DNA of 64,000 bases from Facilibium subflavum. GTDB taxonomy: Bacteria; Pseudomonadota; Gammaproteobacteria; Francisellales; Francisellaceae. How positions within the stretch are numbered: position 1 is the first letter of the stretch; every line of letters starts with the position of its first letter. This document shows positions 8,047 to 17,724 of this stretch, piece by piece. A model generated the notes under the pieces. It saw only the letters and a list, made by a program, of their open reading frames with translations, made no database searches and was not told where the DNA came from. The stretch is from NCBI RefSeq assembly GCF_003574485.1, contig NZ_QLIT01000031.1:1-64000 (forward strand). Reading direction: 5' to 3'. The position numbers and the translations under genes were made by a program.

Positions 8047-11000
8047 TTAAGCTTTTTCTGATCGGTGCGTCCAATGAGAAATAAGTGCCAATAAATCATT
8101 AATATCAACAGGTTTGCTCATATAGTCATCAGCGCCTGCAGCGAATGATTTTTGCTTGTCTTGCTCAGTTGTTTTTGCGCTAAGTACAATAATAGGAAGG
8201 TCATGGTATTTGGCTATTTCTCTGATTTTTTTTATGGCGGTAAACCCATCCATAACCGGCATCATGATGTCCATAATAACAAGGTCAATCTTTTCACTTT
8301 GTTGGAGCTTTTCTAAGGCAAGCTCACCATTATCTGCAATAATGACTTTCATTCCTTGTGATTCTAAGCTTCTGGATAATGCAAACGTATTGCGTAAATC
8401 ATCATCTACTAATAAAATTACTTTGTCTGTAAGATCAAGCTTGGGGGGTAATGCTGTGGTTGATATTGCTTTAAGCTGTTTTTGTGATCTTTTTAGACCA
8501 TGTGTGTTTTTTCTATCTTCCGTCTTTTTCTTTACTTGGGCTTGATGTGACTTTTTAGGTAAACTTAGCGTAAATGTACTACCGATGCCTTTTTTGCTTT
8601 TTAGTGTAATCTTTCCTTTTAATAAATGCGCAAGCTTTTGTGAAATAGATAGACCAAGCCCAGTTCCACCAAATTTTCGACTAATAGAACCATCTTCTTG
8701 GTGAAACTCATCAAAGACTAATTTTTGTTTACTCTTTTCAATTCCGATGCCTGTGTCAGTTACTTGAAAGTGAATTTGTTTGGTTGTCGTGGTAATGATG
8801 AGTTTTACCGAGCCTTTTTCGGTAAATTTAAATGCGTTGGATAACAGATTTTTTAAAATCTGCATCAATCGTGTTTTATCAGACTCAAACACAACATTAT
8901 GCATCGTTTCATCATAATCAATTGTGAAGGTAAGGTTCTTATTTTTGGCCTGCGGGGTAAAATGCTGGTCTATTGACTTGATCACCTCTTTTAATGAGAC
9001 TTGAGTTATTTCAACCGCTAGTTTTCCAGCTTCAACCTTGGAAATATCCAAGATGTCATTGATTAAAGCGAGCAAATCATTGCCTGCTTCATAAATGATA
9101 CGTGCTTCTTGTTGTTGAGTTTTCGTTAAATTTCCCTGTTTGTTTTCCATAAAACTTTGTGCCAGGATTAAAAGGCTGTTTAATGGCGTTCTAAGCTCAT
9201 GTGACATGTTGGCTAAGAATTCAGACTTATAACGACTTGTCCTTTCAATTTCCTTGGATTTTTGGATGATTTCTTCTTTTTGCTGTTCGATTAATTGCAT
9301 CTTAAGTTGCAGGTCTTCATTACTGTTTCGCAATTTTTCTTCAGATTTTTTAAGCTGTTTTGCCTGGGACTCTAATTCTTCATTAGATTGGCGTAAGCTT
9401 TCTTCCTGTTTCAATAACTGTTGATGCTGCTGTTTGGTTTTTACCAGTAATGTTTGCAGCTCTTGTTTTGCAATTACCATGTTCAACCCAATGACTAAAT
9501 TATTACTTAACAGCTCCAAATGCTGTAATTGTTCACCTGAGAGTTTATGTAGACAACCAAGCTCTAAAACGCCGGAGATAGTCCCTTGATATATCAAAGG
9601 AATAAACAGGACTTGCTCAGGTAAGGCCTGACCACTGCCTGAACTAATATAAAAATAATTACTTGGCAATGTTTCAATAATAGTCACCTCTCGCTGTTGA
9701 GCGATATCATCAACCAATATTGGTTGCTTGATATGGGCCTTTTGCTCAGCGTCAATACCATAAGTGTTAATAAGCTTAACCTTATGATCATTCGTTATTT
9801 GGTAAAAAAGCCCAATAAGTGTTTTAAAGTGTTTGGCAAAAAAGGCCAAAGATTTTTTTGTAAATAATTGCAAGTCATCAACACCGCGCAGCATATCCTC
9901 TAATTCAGCATTAATTGTTTTGACCATGTTTTCATGTTTAAGTTGTTGGTTGAGTTTTTTCATCTCATTAGCTTGCGCTTTTTCTTTACGTATATCGTGG
10001 ATAATACCGGTAAAATATCGCACACCATCGACATTGATTTCGCTAACTGAAAGCACAATTGGAATACGCTCACCTGATTTTGTTAATGCTTCAACTTCTC
10101 GTGATAGACCAATAATCTTTTTAACGTGAGTGGAAAGATAGTTTTTTAAGTATTGGTCATGTTGAGATCGGTAAGGCTCTGGCATCAGCATTGCAATATT
10201 CTCGCCGATAAGAGCAGATTCCTTATGCCCAAGCAAGGTTGTAGTGGCACTATTACAGGATTGGATAATACCTTTTGCATTAATGGTGATAATTGGGTCA
10301 ACAGCCGTCTCAATAACTTGAACAAGTCTTTTCTCAAGAAATCTTCGTTGTTCAAACATGGTATTAAAAGCACGGGTAAGCTCTCCTAATTCATCATTGG
10401 TTGCAATGGGAATATTATCTTTTAGATCGCCGCTTGATAATTTTGTAGTAGCATTTTTAAGCAGCTGGACTGGTTTTAAAAGCTTGTTTGCGTTAAAAAT
10501 TGCCAGCCATATAGAAAATATAACCAAGCCAATAATAAGAAAAACCAGGCCATAAATGCTACTATCAATTAAGAAAATAATTGTTGTTATCTTTTGTTTT
10601 TGTGTTATCAGTGTCGTATTGATGAGCTTATTTAATAGTAAATTAGTTTGGTTCAGTAAAGGTGCACTCTCAATAATCCAAGTGTGGGCATGGGAGAGTG
10701 ATGATTTTTTCTCTGTGGTATTATTATCAGCTATTTGGGTGTTTGTGCGATATCCCATATTTTCAATCTGTTGTTGCCATCCATCGATATCAGAGAGCTT
10801 TTGTTTTAAGTTTGCTATTAAAGGCAGCAAATCAGGGTTGTTTTGCACTTTAACAAGTGACTCTAGCTTGCTTAATAAAGGGGATATTTCATTTTCCCAA
10901 ATGCGTTTGCGATTATCAATGAATTGCCTTTGTGAGGTGCTCTCCCATTCATGCAAAGAAGAAAATGAGTTCTGTAATTGTGTTTGTAGTTTTTCTGCGG

Positions 11001-11169
11001 TTTGTATGATTGGCATATCAACGAGAAATAATCGGTTCATATGATCTTTTAACCAAAACATAATGGTCAAAGAAACACCTAAAGATACGATACCAATAAA
11101 TGCAACCAATAGATGTGAGCGTGCAAGCTTATTCTTTAGACTTGATTTATGCTTTTTCCAATTTTTCAT
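8047..11169 (-). CDS. hybrid sensor histidine kinase (HAMP-PAS-GAF-HisKA-HATPase-REC)
   Basis: 1040-residue inner-membrane kinase. TM1 is at about 19-40; a helical periplasmic sensor region follows to about 195; TM2 is at about 200-225. Next come HAMP (228-280), PAS (285-395), GAF (420-565), a long coiled coil (570-645), HisKA with phospho-acceptor H657 in SHELRTPLNS, HATPase with N778-like N box, DTGIGI and GGTGLGLSI, and a C-terminal receiver with D967 in MDIMMPVMDG. All catalytic motifs are intact. It is co-transcribed with the REC-GGDEF-EAL regulator, so it probably controls c-di-GMP turnover, perhaps through phosphotransfer from its own receiver. The stimulus is unknown; the all-helical periplasmic domain resembles four-helix-bundle sensors. 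Confidence 0.93.
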   Translation of the reverse strand: MKNWKKHKSSLKNKLARSHLLVAFIGIVSLGVSLTIMFWLKDHMNRLFLVDMPIIQTAEKLQTQLQNSFSSLHEWESTSQRQFIDNRKRIWENEISPLLSKLESLVKVQNNPDLLPLIANLKQKLSDIDGWQQQIENMGYRTNTQIADNNTTEKKSSLSHAHTWIIESAPLLNQTNLLLNKLINTTLITQKQKITTIIFLIDSSIYGLVFLIIGLVIFSIWLAIFNANKLLKPVQLLKNATTKLSSGDLKDNIPIATNDELGELTRAFNTMFEQRRFLEKRLVQVIETAVDPIITINAKGIIQSCNSATTTLLGHKESALIGENIAMLMPEPYRSQHDQYLKNYLSTHVKKIIGLSREVEALTKSGERIPIVLSVSEINVDGVRYFTGIIHDIRKEKAQANEMKKLNQQLKHENMVKTINAELEDMLRGVDDLQLFTKKSLAFFAKHFKTLIGLFYQITNDHKVKLINTYGIDAEQKAHIKQPILVDDIAQQREVTIIETLPSNYFYISSGSGQALPEQVLFIPLIYQGTISGVLELGCLHKLSGEQLQHLELLSNNLVIGLNMVIAKQELQTLLVKTKQQHQQLLKQEESLRQSNEELESQAKQLKKSEEKLRNSNEDLQLKMQLIEQQKEEIIQKSKEIERTSRYKSEFLANMSHELRTPLNSLLILAQSFMENKQGNLTKTQQQEARIIYEAGNDLLALINDILDISKVEAGKLAVEITQVSLKEVIKSIDQHFTPQAKNKNLTFTIDYDETMHNVVFESDKTRLMQILKNLLSNAFKFTEKGSVKLIITTTTKQIHFQVTDTGIGIEKSKQKLVFDEFHQEDGSISRKFGGTGLGLSISQKLAHLLKGKITLKSKKGIGSTFTLSLPKKSHQAQVKKKTEDRKNTHGLKRSQKQLKAISTTALPPKLDLTDKVILLVDDDLRNTFALSRSLESQGMKVIIADNGELALEKLQQSEKIDLVIMDIMMPVMDGFTAIKKIREIAKYHDLPIIVLSAKTTEQDKQKSFAAGADDYMSKPVDINDLLALISHWTHRSEKA

Positions 11170-11485
11170 AGCGTTACCATGTATTTAATGGTGATTAAAC
11201 AATGATTATTGAGTCCCGTATGTTTTGATTATTAAGGCACTTGCTTTTATTATATGTTCCATACACTAATGTTCAGTGTAGACAAATTTTATTTTCGTGC
11301 GTAGTCAATTGCTTTGATAATTCATTAAAGAAAAATCTTTTATGCATGCTAGATCATATCTGATATGCTAAGCATTCATCATGCATACATATTTGTTAAA
11401 ATGCATCCGTTTCATTGGTTGATTTTAATGTGTTATCTATACTGATGTTTATAGATTAATACAATTTCTTGCCATGGTTTAAAAG
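11170..11485. other. divergent intergenic region between two c-di-GMP sensor genes
   Basis: AT-rich 316-base gap between the divergently transcribed hybrid kinase and the membrane GGDEF-EAL gene. It holds one good rightward promoter (listed separately) and a stretch at about 11343-11405 rich in ATGCAT and GATATGC-like words that could be operator sequence. No ORF or RNA gene is evident. Confidence 0.5.
11415..11443 (+). promoter_or_regulatory. probable sigma70 promoter of the GGDEF-EAL sensor gene
   Basis: TTGGTT, a 17-base spacer and TATACT, about 42 bases upstream of the ATG at 11486. The -10 box is good and the -35 box is moderate. Confidence 0.5.
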
Positions 11486-13879
11486 ATGCGCTTTATTAAC
11501 AGGTTTAAAAATGTGCAAATCAGTCTTAGCTATAAAGTGGTCTTGATTTTTTTGATCGTCACCATATTATCAACTTTTTTGACTGTGTTTGTATATCACC
11601 AGCAAACACAGCGTGAATTAAGCACAATGGTTTATAGCTATTTACGTTCTTCTATCAATCAACAAACCTACTTAATTCAGCAAACGATAAAAGCAAACGA
11701 GAAACAGATTGACCTTATTACAAGTCGCACGCAATTACGCCTTTCATTGAAAGGCTGGCTGGAAGGCAATCAGACAAGAAAGCCTTTTCATGCGGATAAA
11801 ATCAAACAGATCTTAAAAGATGCTGAAAAAGCAGCTCCTGATTTTATAAGCTTGAGCGTATTTGATTTACAAGGGTCACTTGTGGCGACAACAGCCCAAA
11901 AGGCACCTGCTATAGATAGTATAGAAAGATTAAACTTGCCTTCAATGGCAGTTAAACAGGCGAAAAATGGCCAAAAACGCCTTGTGTATATTTATCCTTT
12001 GTCCCTTAATAACGGTAAGATTGGTATACTCTATGTTGAATCGAGTTTACAGCCATTTTTGGCAAGTCTTGCAATGCATACGAAACTTGATAACGCTGAA
12101 AAAACAATGCTGTTATATAAGCAAAATAGTCATTATGATTATCTGACCACAGCCAAGGAAACACAACTGACTTTGCTACAGTTAGTGAGTGCTGCACAAA
12201 TAGCTGCATTATCTCATGATATTCAGGTGGTGCATGATCAAAAAGGTAATCAGATGTTGTTACTGGCGCACTATTTTCCTAAGCTTGATTGGCTATTGGT
12301 TTTTTCAATTAGTAAACATGCAGCGTTATCAGCCTTATGGCAGAACACGCAGTTTTTAACGGTAACGCTGTTAGTGGCTTTTTTAGTTGTGCTTATTGTT
12401 GCAGGCTTATTGGCACGTTCTATCACACGACCCATTATCGAGATGGCGGGCGTTGCAAATAAGATTTCTCAAGGTGATTTATCTCAGCGAATCACATACC
12501 ATTCAAAAAATGAGCTTGGCACGTTGGCTAAAGCATTCAATAATATGACGGACAACTTGGTTTCGCTGTCAAAGAAGCTCGATCATGTGGCACATTATGA
12601 TCTTGTAACAGGCTTACCTAACCGTTTGCGGTTATTGCAAGAGCTTCAATCCATATTGCCTAATGCCAAAGCACAGAACATGCGCTTTGCTTTGTTATTT
12701 ATTGATATCGATAATTTCAAGCGTATTAATGATACATATGGGCATAATTTTGGTGATAAATTTCTGCAGCACTTAACAAAGCTTTTGATTTCAGTAACAA
12801 AAAAAACAGATTATATTGCAAGAATAGGTGGAGATGAGTTTGTTATTTTATCACCCTTAAAGCCTTTAGAGTCTGTTGATACCGTTGCAAGAAAAATCAG
12901 TAGAATTGCTAAAAGTGGTATTGATGTTGATAATATTCTTATCAGCGCATCTGTCAGTATAGGTATCAGCATTTTCCCTGATTCAGGGCAAACGGAAGAA
13001 GGATTATTAAAAAATGCAGATACCGCAATGTATGAGGCAAAACGCTTAGGTAAACATCAGTATTGTATCTTTAGTGATGCGTTGAATAAAGAAACACAAC
13101 GACATGCATTAATTGCAAATGAATTAAGAAAAGCCTATTTATATAAAGAATTTCATCTGGTTTATCAGCCGCAAATTAATATAAAAACGCGGAAAATCCA
13201 TGGTGCTGAGGTATTATTACGTTGGGATAGTCCTATTGTTAACAGCGTGATGCCGGAAGAATTCATTCCAATTGCCGAATCGCAAGGAATGATGCAGGAG
13301 ATTGGTAGCTGGGTCGTAAAAGAGTCTTTTAAGCAGCTTGCTATATGGCAAGAAAAGCAACCAGATATGGCGATAGCACTTAGTATCAATTGTTCTGTTT
13401 TGCAAATACAGCACGAGAATTTTTGTGATTTTATCCAGCGCCAGCTGGATATCAATGGACTAAATGGTCATAACATCATTTTAGAGGTGACAGAAACCGT
13501 ACTGATGAATAATTTAGACCAGATTTTAGAAAAGATTATCGTGCTTGGAAAAATGGGCATCAAGATTGCAATTGATGACTTTGGGACTGGGTTTTCATCA
13601 TTGAATTATTTAAGAAAACTACCTGTTTCTATTATTAAGGTTGATAAATATTTTGTACAAGAAATCAAACAAAATACAAATGAAATCATTTTAATCGATG
13701 CAATTGTACGTTTGGCGCGTTCGCTGAATTTAGATGTTATTGCAGAAGGCGTTGAGACACAGGCACAAGTTGATTATTTACTTAATATTGGCTGTTATCT
13801 TGTACAGGGTTTCTTTTATAGTACGCCATTGTTGGCAAAAGACTTTGAGGTGTTGCTATTTGATGATATGGAAAAATAG
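11486..13879 (+). CDS. membrane sensor diguanylate cyclase/phosphodiesterase (HAMP-GGDEF-EAL)
   Basis: 797 residues. TM1 lies at about 16-36, a large periplasmic region that looks like a double CACHE sensor follows, TM2 is at about 290-312, then HAMP, GGDEF and EAL domains. The GGDEF loop is canonical (RIGGDEFVIL), but the inhibitory RxxD site reads KKTD, so product inhibition is probably lost. The EAL domain keeps EVLLRW, LEVTET, DDFGTGFSS, VDKYF and AEGVET, so it also looks active. The ribosome binding site is weak (AAAAG). It is transcribed divergently from the kinase/response-regulator pair, so three c-di-GMP-related genes are adjacent, next to the exopolysaccharide locus. The ligand is unknown. 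Confidence 0.92.
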   Translation: MRFINRFKNVQISLSYKVVLIFLIVTILSTFLTVFVYHQQTQRELSTMVYSYLRSSINQQTYLIQQTIKANEKQIDLITSRTQLRLSLKGWLEGNQTRKPFHADKIKQILKDAEKAAPDFISLSVFDLQGSLVATTAQKAPAIDSIERLNLPSMAVKQAKNGQKRLVYIYPLSLNNGKIGILYVESSLQPFLASLAMHTKLDNAEKTMLLYKQNSHYDYLTTAKETQLTLLQLVSAAQIAALSHDIQVVHDQKGNQMLLLAHYFPKLDWLLVFSISKHAALSALWQNTQFLTVTLLVAFLVVLIVAGLLARSITRPIIEMAGVANKISQGDLSQRITYHSKNELGTLAKAFNNMTDNLVSLSKKLDHVAHYDLVTGLPNRLRLLQELQSILPNAKAQNMRFALLFIDIDNFKRINDTYGHNFGDKFLQHLTKLLISVTKKTDYIARIGGDEFVILSPLKPLESVDTVARKISRIAKSGIDVDNILISASVSIGISIFPDSGQTEEGLLKNADTAMYEAKRLGKHQYCIFSDALNKETQRHALIANELRKAYLYKEFHLVYQPQINIKTRKIHGAEVLLRWDSPIVNSVMPEEFIPIAESQGMMQEIGSWVVKESFKQLAIWQEKQPDMAIALSINCSVLQIQHENFCDFIQRQLDINGLNGHNIILEVTETVLMNNLDQILEKIIVLGKMGIKIAIDDFGTGFSSLNYLRKLPVSIIKVDKYFVQEIKQNTNEIILIDAIVRLARSLNLDVIAEGVETQAQVDYLLNIGCYLVQGFFYSTPLLAKDFEVLLFDDMEK

Positions 13880-14106
13880 TCTTTACAATAGATGCTCGTC
13901 GTATTTGGCTTCTTTATGGCGTCGTCAAGTAGCACTGTCCTTGTTCCAAGTAAGGCATAAAAAAATGCTATCAACATATTCAAACGCAAATCGTGGTAGC
14001 ATGTTCTAAAATAATAAGATTTGACAAGAAGTCTCACCATATATTATTTGTTCTTTTGATCAAAATACGTTATATTTCAAGCCAGTTTTAAGTAAGTGAA
14101 ATAATT

Positions 14107-15570
14107 ATGATGACGCCTGTTATTGCAATTGTTGGCCGACCCAATGTAGGTAAGTCAACATTGTTTAATGTTCTAACGCATACACGCGATGCGCTTGTTT
14201 ATGATATGCCAGGGGTGACGCGTGATCGTCAATATGCCCAGGCGCAATTTGAAGATAAAGCTTATATTTTGATCGATACCGGTGGATTGTCTGATGATGA
14301 CCAGGGAATTGATAGCTTTATGGCTGGGCAGTCATTATTGGCAATTCAAGAGGCTGATCTGGTTTATTTTATCGTAGATGCGCAATCAGGGTTAACCGCA
14401 GGTGATGATTATATTGCCGATGTGCTAAGATCAAGAGGAAAGCCCAGCGTTTTGGTTGTCAATAAAACAGATGGGTTGCAAGAGGAAGTTGCGCTTTCAG
14501 ATTTTTATCAGCTTGGTTTTGACGCAGTTTATCCAATCTCAGCAAGTCATAGGCGCGGTGTAACAACATTACTTGAAGATACCTTGCTGCCATTATATGA
14601 AGATGATGCTGATATATCAGATTCACAGGCTGTTATGCAGCAAGCCAATAAGCATGGTATACACTTTGCACTTATTGGCAGGCCAAATGTCGGAAAATCG
14701 ACACTTACAAACCGTATGTTAGGTGAAGAACGTGTTGTTGTTTATGATATGCCAGGTACAACCATTGACAGTGTCTATATTCCTTTTTGCCGTCATGAGG
14801 ATGATTATACGATTATTGACACCGCTGGTATCCGCCGTCGTGGTAGAGTCAAAGAGGTTTTGGAAAAATTTTCAGTTGTTAAAACACTGCAGGCCATTAA
14901 AGATGCGCATGTTGTTATTGCTTTAATCGATGCCAAAGAAGGGCTTACAGATCAAGACTTACATTTAATTGGTTTTGCCTTAAATGCTGGTCGCGGTTTG
15001 GTTATTGCTGTGAATAAGTGGGATGGCATGAGCCAGTCCAACAAAGAGGCATTAAAGCAGGATATAAAAAGACGCATGGCATTTTTAAAAGACTATGTTG
15101 ATATCCACTTTATCTCTGCTTTACACGGGACCAATGTTGGGCATTTATTTGATTCCATTCAAGCGGCTTATCAAAGTGCAAATAAAAAAATATCTACACC
15201 ACAATTAACGCAAGTACTGAAACTGGCAACACAAGAACATCAGCCACCGATATCTGGCAAAAGTCGTATTAAATTGAAATATGCCCATATGGGTGGTCAT
15301 AATCCGCCTGTTATCGTTGTTCATGGCAACCAGGTTGAGAAACTACCTGGCGCTTATAAACGCTATTTAGAAAACTTTTTCCGTGAAGCTTTTGAGTTTG
15401 TTGGTACGCCCATTCGATTTGAATTTAAGCAATCTGATAATCCGTATGAGCCTCAAAAAAAGGATACAAAAACACCTTTGCAGCGTTATAAGGCGCAAAA
15501 AAAAGGACAGCTGAGCAAGAAGCAAACACAAAGAAGTGGTACGCAAAAAAAGCGCACGAGAAGTAAGTGA
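14107..15570 (+). CDS. der: ribosome biogenesis GTPase Der (EngA)
   Basis: 487-residue tandem-GTPase needed for 50S subunit maturation. Two G domains are plain: GRPNVGKST with DTGG and NKTD in the first, and GRPNVGKST with DTAG and NKWD in the second. A KH-like domain follows (PPVIVVHGNQV) and then a lysine-rich tail. Length and order are standard. Two ATG codons stand in tandem at the start; either could be used. It is the first gene of an apparent operon with murA (6-base gap) and murB. Confidence 0.97.
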   Translation: MMTPVIAIVGRPNVGKSTLFNVLTHTRDALVYDMPGVTRDRQYAQAQFEDKAYILIDTGGLSDDDQGIDSFMAGQSLLAIQEADLVYFIVDAQSGLTAGDDYIADVLRSRGKPSVLVVNKTDGLQEEVALSDFYQLGFDAVYPISASHRRGVTTLLEDTLLPLYEDDADISDSQAVMQQANKHGIHFALIGRPNVGKSTLTNRMLGEERVVVYDMPGTTIDSVYIPFCRHEDDYTIIDTAGIRRRGRVKEVLEKFSVVKTLQAIKDAHVVIALIDAKEGLTDQDLHLIGFALNAGRGLVIAVNKWDGMSQSNKEALKQDIKRRMAFLKDYVDIHFISALHGTNVGHLFDSIQAAYQSANKKISTPQLTQVLKLATQEHQPPISGKSRIKLKYAHMGGHNPPVIVVHGNQVEKLPGAYKRYLENFFREAFEFVGTPIRFEFKQSDNPYEPQKKDTKTPLQRYKAQKKGQLSKKQTQRSGTQKKRTRSK

Positions 15571-15576
15571 TATATT

Positions 15577-16875
15577 ATGCAGCTAAAAGTCAGCCATCGT
15601 AGCAACATCTCTGATTTTATTGAAATTGAGCTAGCAGGCGCAAAAAATGCATTGTTGCATCTTTTGTTTGCAAGTTTATTGCCTGAAACTGCCACCGTTT
15701 TTTATAATGTTTCTACTACCTTACATGACTATCATGGTGTTTGTGACATATTAAGTGAAATTGGTGCTAAGGTGAATCAGCTTGATAAATCCACGGTTCA
15801 AGTGCTACCGCCTTCTCAAATGGTTGATGTTATTGTCCCAGTCAAACAAACGCACAAAACACGGACCTCACTGATGCTTTTAGGTGCTTTGGCAAAACAG
15901 GTAAAAAGCTTGAAAATTGGTTATCCTGGGGGATGTTCTTTTAGTGATCAGCGGCCATTTGATATCCATTTGCAAGGCCTGGAAGCATTAGGTGCGCATA
16001 TTGTTGTCGATGAATATTCTATTTATATAGAAAGCATTGAAGAAAAGAATGCACAGTTTTGCCTGCGTTATCCGTCTGTTGGTGCGAGTATTAATCTGAT
16101 GCTTTATGCCGCTTTAGGAAAATCGCAGGTAGTATTAGAGAATGTCGCTTTAGAGCCAGAGGTCATTGAGGTTGCCAGTTTTTTGAATCAATGTGGGGCA
16201 ACGATACGCCTTGATCATAAGCATCGGCGCATGTTCGTTACAGGAATGAAGCGATTAAGCGGTGTTGAATTTTCGATTATGTATGATCGCATTCAGGTAA
16301 TGAGTTATGCCGCACTTGCTTATCTGCATAAAACAGATGTGAAAGTGAAATATGTTAGTACAAAAGAATATATTGCCAGACCCTTGCAATTACTTAAAGC
16401 CATTGGTGCGAAATGGCAGTTTGACGCAGCAAAGCAGGAGCTTGTTTTTTTAGGTAAAAGTAGTCATTTAAGGGGAGCGAGTATTGTTGCTAAACCATAT
16501 CCGGACTTTCCAACCGATTTACAACCTATTTTTGCAGTGATGTTAAGTGTTGCTGAAAACGGCTCAAGCATTGTTGATACGGTATATCCTGAGCGGATAA
16601 AGTATGTTTTTGAGCTACAAAAAATAGGCTTTCCAATCACCTATCATGATCATATGATTCATATATCACCATTAAACCAAACCAAACTACATGGTGCAAG
16701 CATGCAAAGCTTCGATTTAAGAGCAGGAATGGCGCTTGTGATGGCAGCTTCCTTATGTGATCAGGCATGTCTTATCACAAAAGCACAGCAAGTATTTCGT
16801 GGTTATGAGAATCTATTAGAGAATATGTCTAATTTTATGCATATTGCAGTGGACAGAGAGTATTACGAGTTATGA
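15577..16875 (+). CDS. murA: UDP-N-acetylglucosamine 1-carboxyvinyltransferase, divergent
   Basis: 432-residue enzyme of the EPSP synthase/MurA fold that transfers enolpyruvate from PEP to UDP-GlcNAc, the first committed step of peptidoglycan synthesis. Key residues are present: K23-N24 in GAKNALL, catalytic C120 in YPGGCSFSDQRPFD (the E. coli Cys115 loop), D314 in FPTDLQ and R382 in DLRAG. Outside these motifs it is unusually divergent from the E. coli type, especially around the loop (ALAKQVKSLKIG) and the N-terminus. C120 predicts fosfomycin sensitivity, as far as the residue alone can tell. It overlaps murB by 4 bases. A second, more standard murA elsewhere in the genome cannot be excluded. 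Confidence 0.88.
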   Translation: MQLKVSHRSNISDFIEIELAGAKNALLHLLFASLLPETATVFYNVSTTLHDYHGVCDILSEIGAKVNQLDKSTVQVLPPSQMVDVIVPVKQTHKTRTSLMLLGALAKQVKSLKIGYPGGCSFSDQRPFDIHLQGLEALGAHIVVDEYSIYIESIEEKNAQFCLRYPSVGASINLMLYAALGKSQVVLENVALEPEVIEVASFLNQCGATIRLDHKHRRMFVTGMKRLSGVEFSIMYDRIQVMSYAALAYLHKTDVKVKYVSTKEYIARPLQLLKAIGAKWQFDAAKQELVFLGKSSHLRGASIVAKPYPDFPTDLQPIFAVMLSVAENGSSIVDTVYPERIKYVFELQKIGFPITYHDHMIHISPLNQTKLHGASMQSFDLRAGMALVMAASLCDQACLITKAQQVFRGYENLLENMSNFMHIAVDREYYEL

Positions 16876-17711
16876 TTTCTCTAAAGCCTTATAATACATA
16901 TCAGCTTGATGCTTATGCGCAGTATGTATACTTTCCACAAACAATTAAAGAAATTCTCGATATCTATGCAAAGCATGATAAGGTTGTTTTATTGGGTAAT
17001 GGCAGTAATGTTATCTTGGCCAAAACACATTACAACGATACCGCATTTATTATTATGCAAGGGCACTTTGATCACATTTATGCAGTGAATGAGGGGATTT
17101 ACGCGCAAGCGGGTGTGTTGTTGAAATCATTAGCGATGCATGCCTATGAATCATCGCTATCAGGGGTGGAGACTTTTTTTGATGTGCCAGCAAGCATTGG
17201 TGGGGCAATGGTGATGAACACAGGGGCATATGGCGATGAGATTTATGATCATGTGGTGTATGTCGATGTATTAGATCTGACAACAAAAAATGTGAATCGT
17301 ATTGAAAAATCGGTGATTGATTATGGATATCGATATTCGATGTTCCAGACAATGAACTGTGTGATTTTAGGGGCTTGCTTTTCTTTGATTGAGAAGCCAA
17401 AAGCAGTTATCCAGCAAAAAATGGATACAATTTTGGCGCAAAGACAATCTAAGTTGCCCATAGATCCTAGTGCTGGTAGTGTGTTTAAGCGCCCTGATTA
17501 TCATATAAGTGTTGGTGAGATTATTGAGCGAATGGGGCTTAAGGGCTACAAGATTGGTGGTGCAAAGATATCAGTCAAGCATGGTGGTGTTATTATTAAT
17601 CACAATAACGCAACAGGTGCCGATATCTTGGCATTAATTCGTTTTATGCAAGATAAAGTATGGGATTACTGTCAGGTACGTTTAATGCTGGAGCAGATTA
17701 TCATTGACTAA
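16872..17711 (+). CDS. murB: UDP-N-acetylenolpyruvoylglucosamine reductase
   Basis: 279-residue FAD enzyme that reduces the MurA product to UDP-MurNAc. The FAD-binding segment (LLGNGSNVIL), GVETFFDVPASIGGAMVMNTGAYG, the catalytic serine in SAGSVFKRP and the substrate-binding GLKGYKIGGAKISVKHGG are clear. The short form with no extra insertion before the C-terminus fits type II MurB. The C-terminal catalytic glutamate is probably the E in LMLEQ. The start ATGA overlaps the murA stop, indicating translational coupling, so two consecutive steps of one pathway are made together. Confidence 0.95.
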   Translation: MISLKPYNTYQLDAYAQYVYFPQTIKEILDIYAKHDKVVLLGNGSNVILAKTHYNDTAFIIMQGHFDHIYAVNEGIYAQAGVLLKSLAMHAYESSLSGVETFFDVPASIGGAMVMNTGAYGDEIYDHVVYVDVLDLTTKNVNRIEKSVIDYGYRYSMFQTMNCVILGACFSLIEKPKAVIQQKMDTILAQRQSKLPIDPSAGSVFKRPDYHISVGEIIERMGLKGYKIGGAKISVKHGGVIINHNNATGADILALIRFMQDKVWDYCQVRLMLEQIIID

Positions 17712-17724
17712 ATTGGCATGTGCA

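Noticed and set aside
10556-11044. 162-codon ORF antisense to the hybrid kinase
   Set aside because: It lies wholly inside a well-supported gene on the other strand and has no recognisable domain or ribosome binding site.
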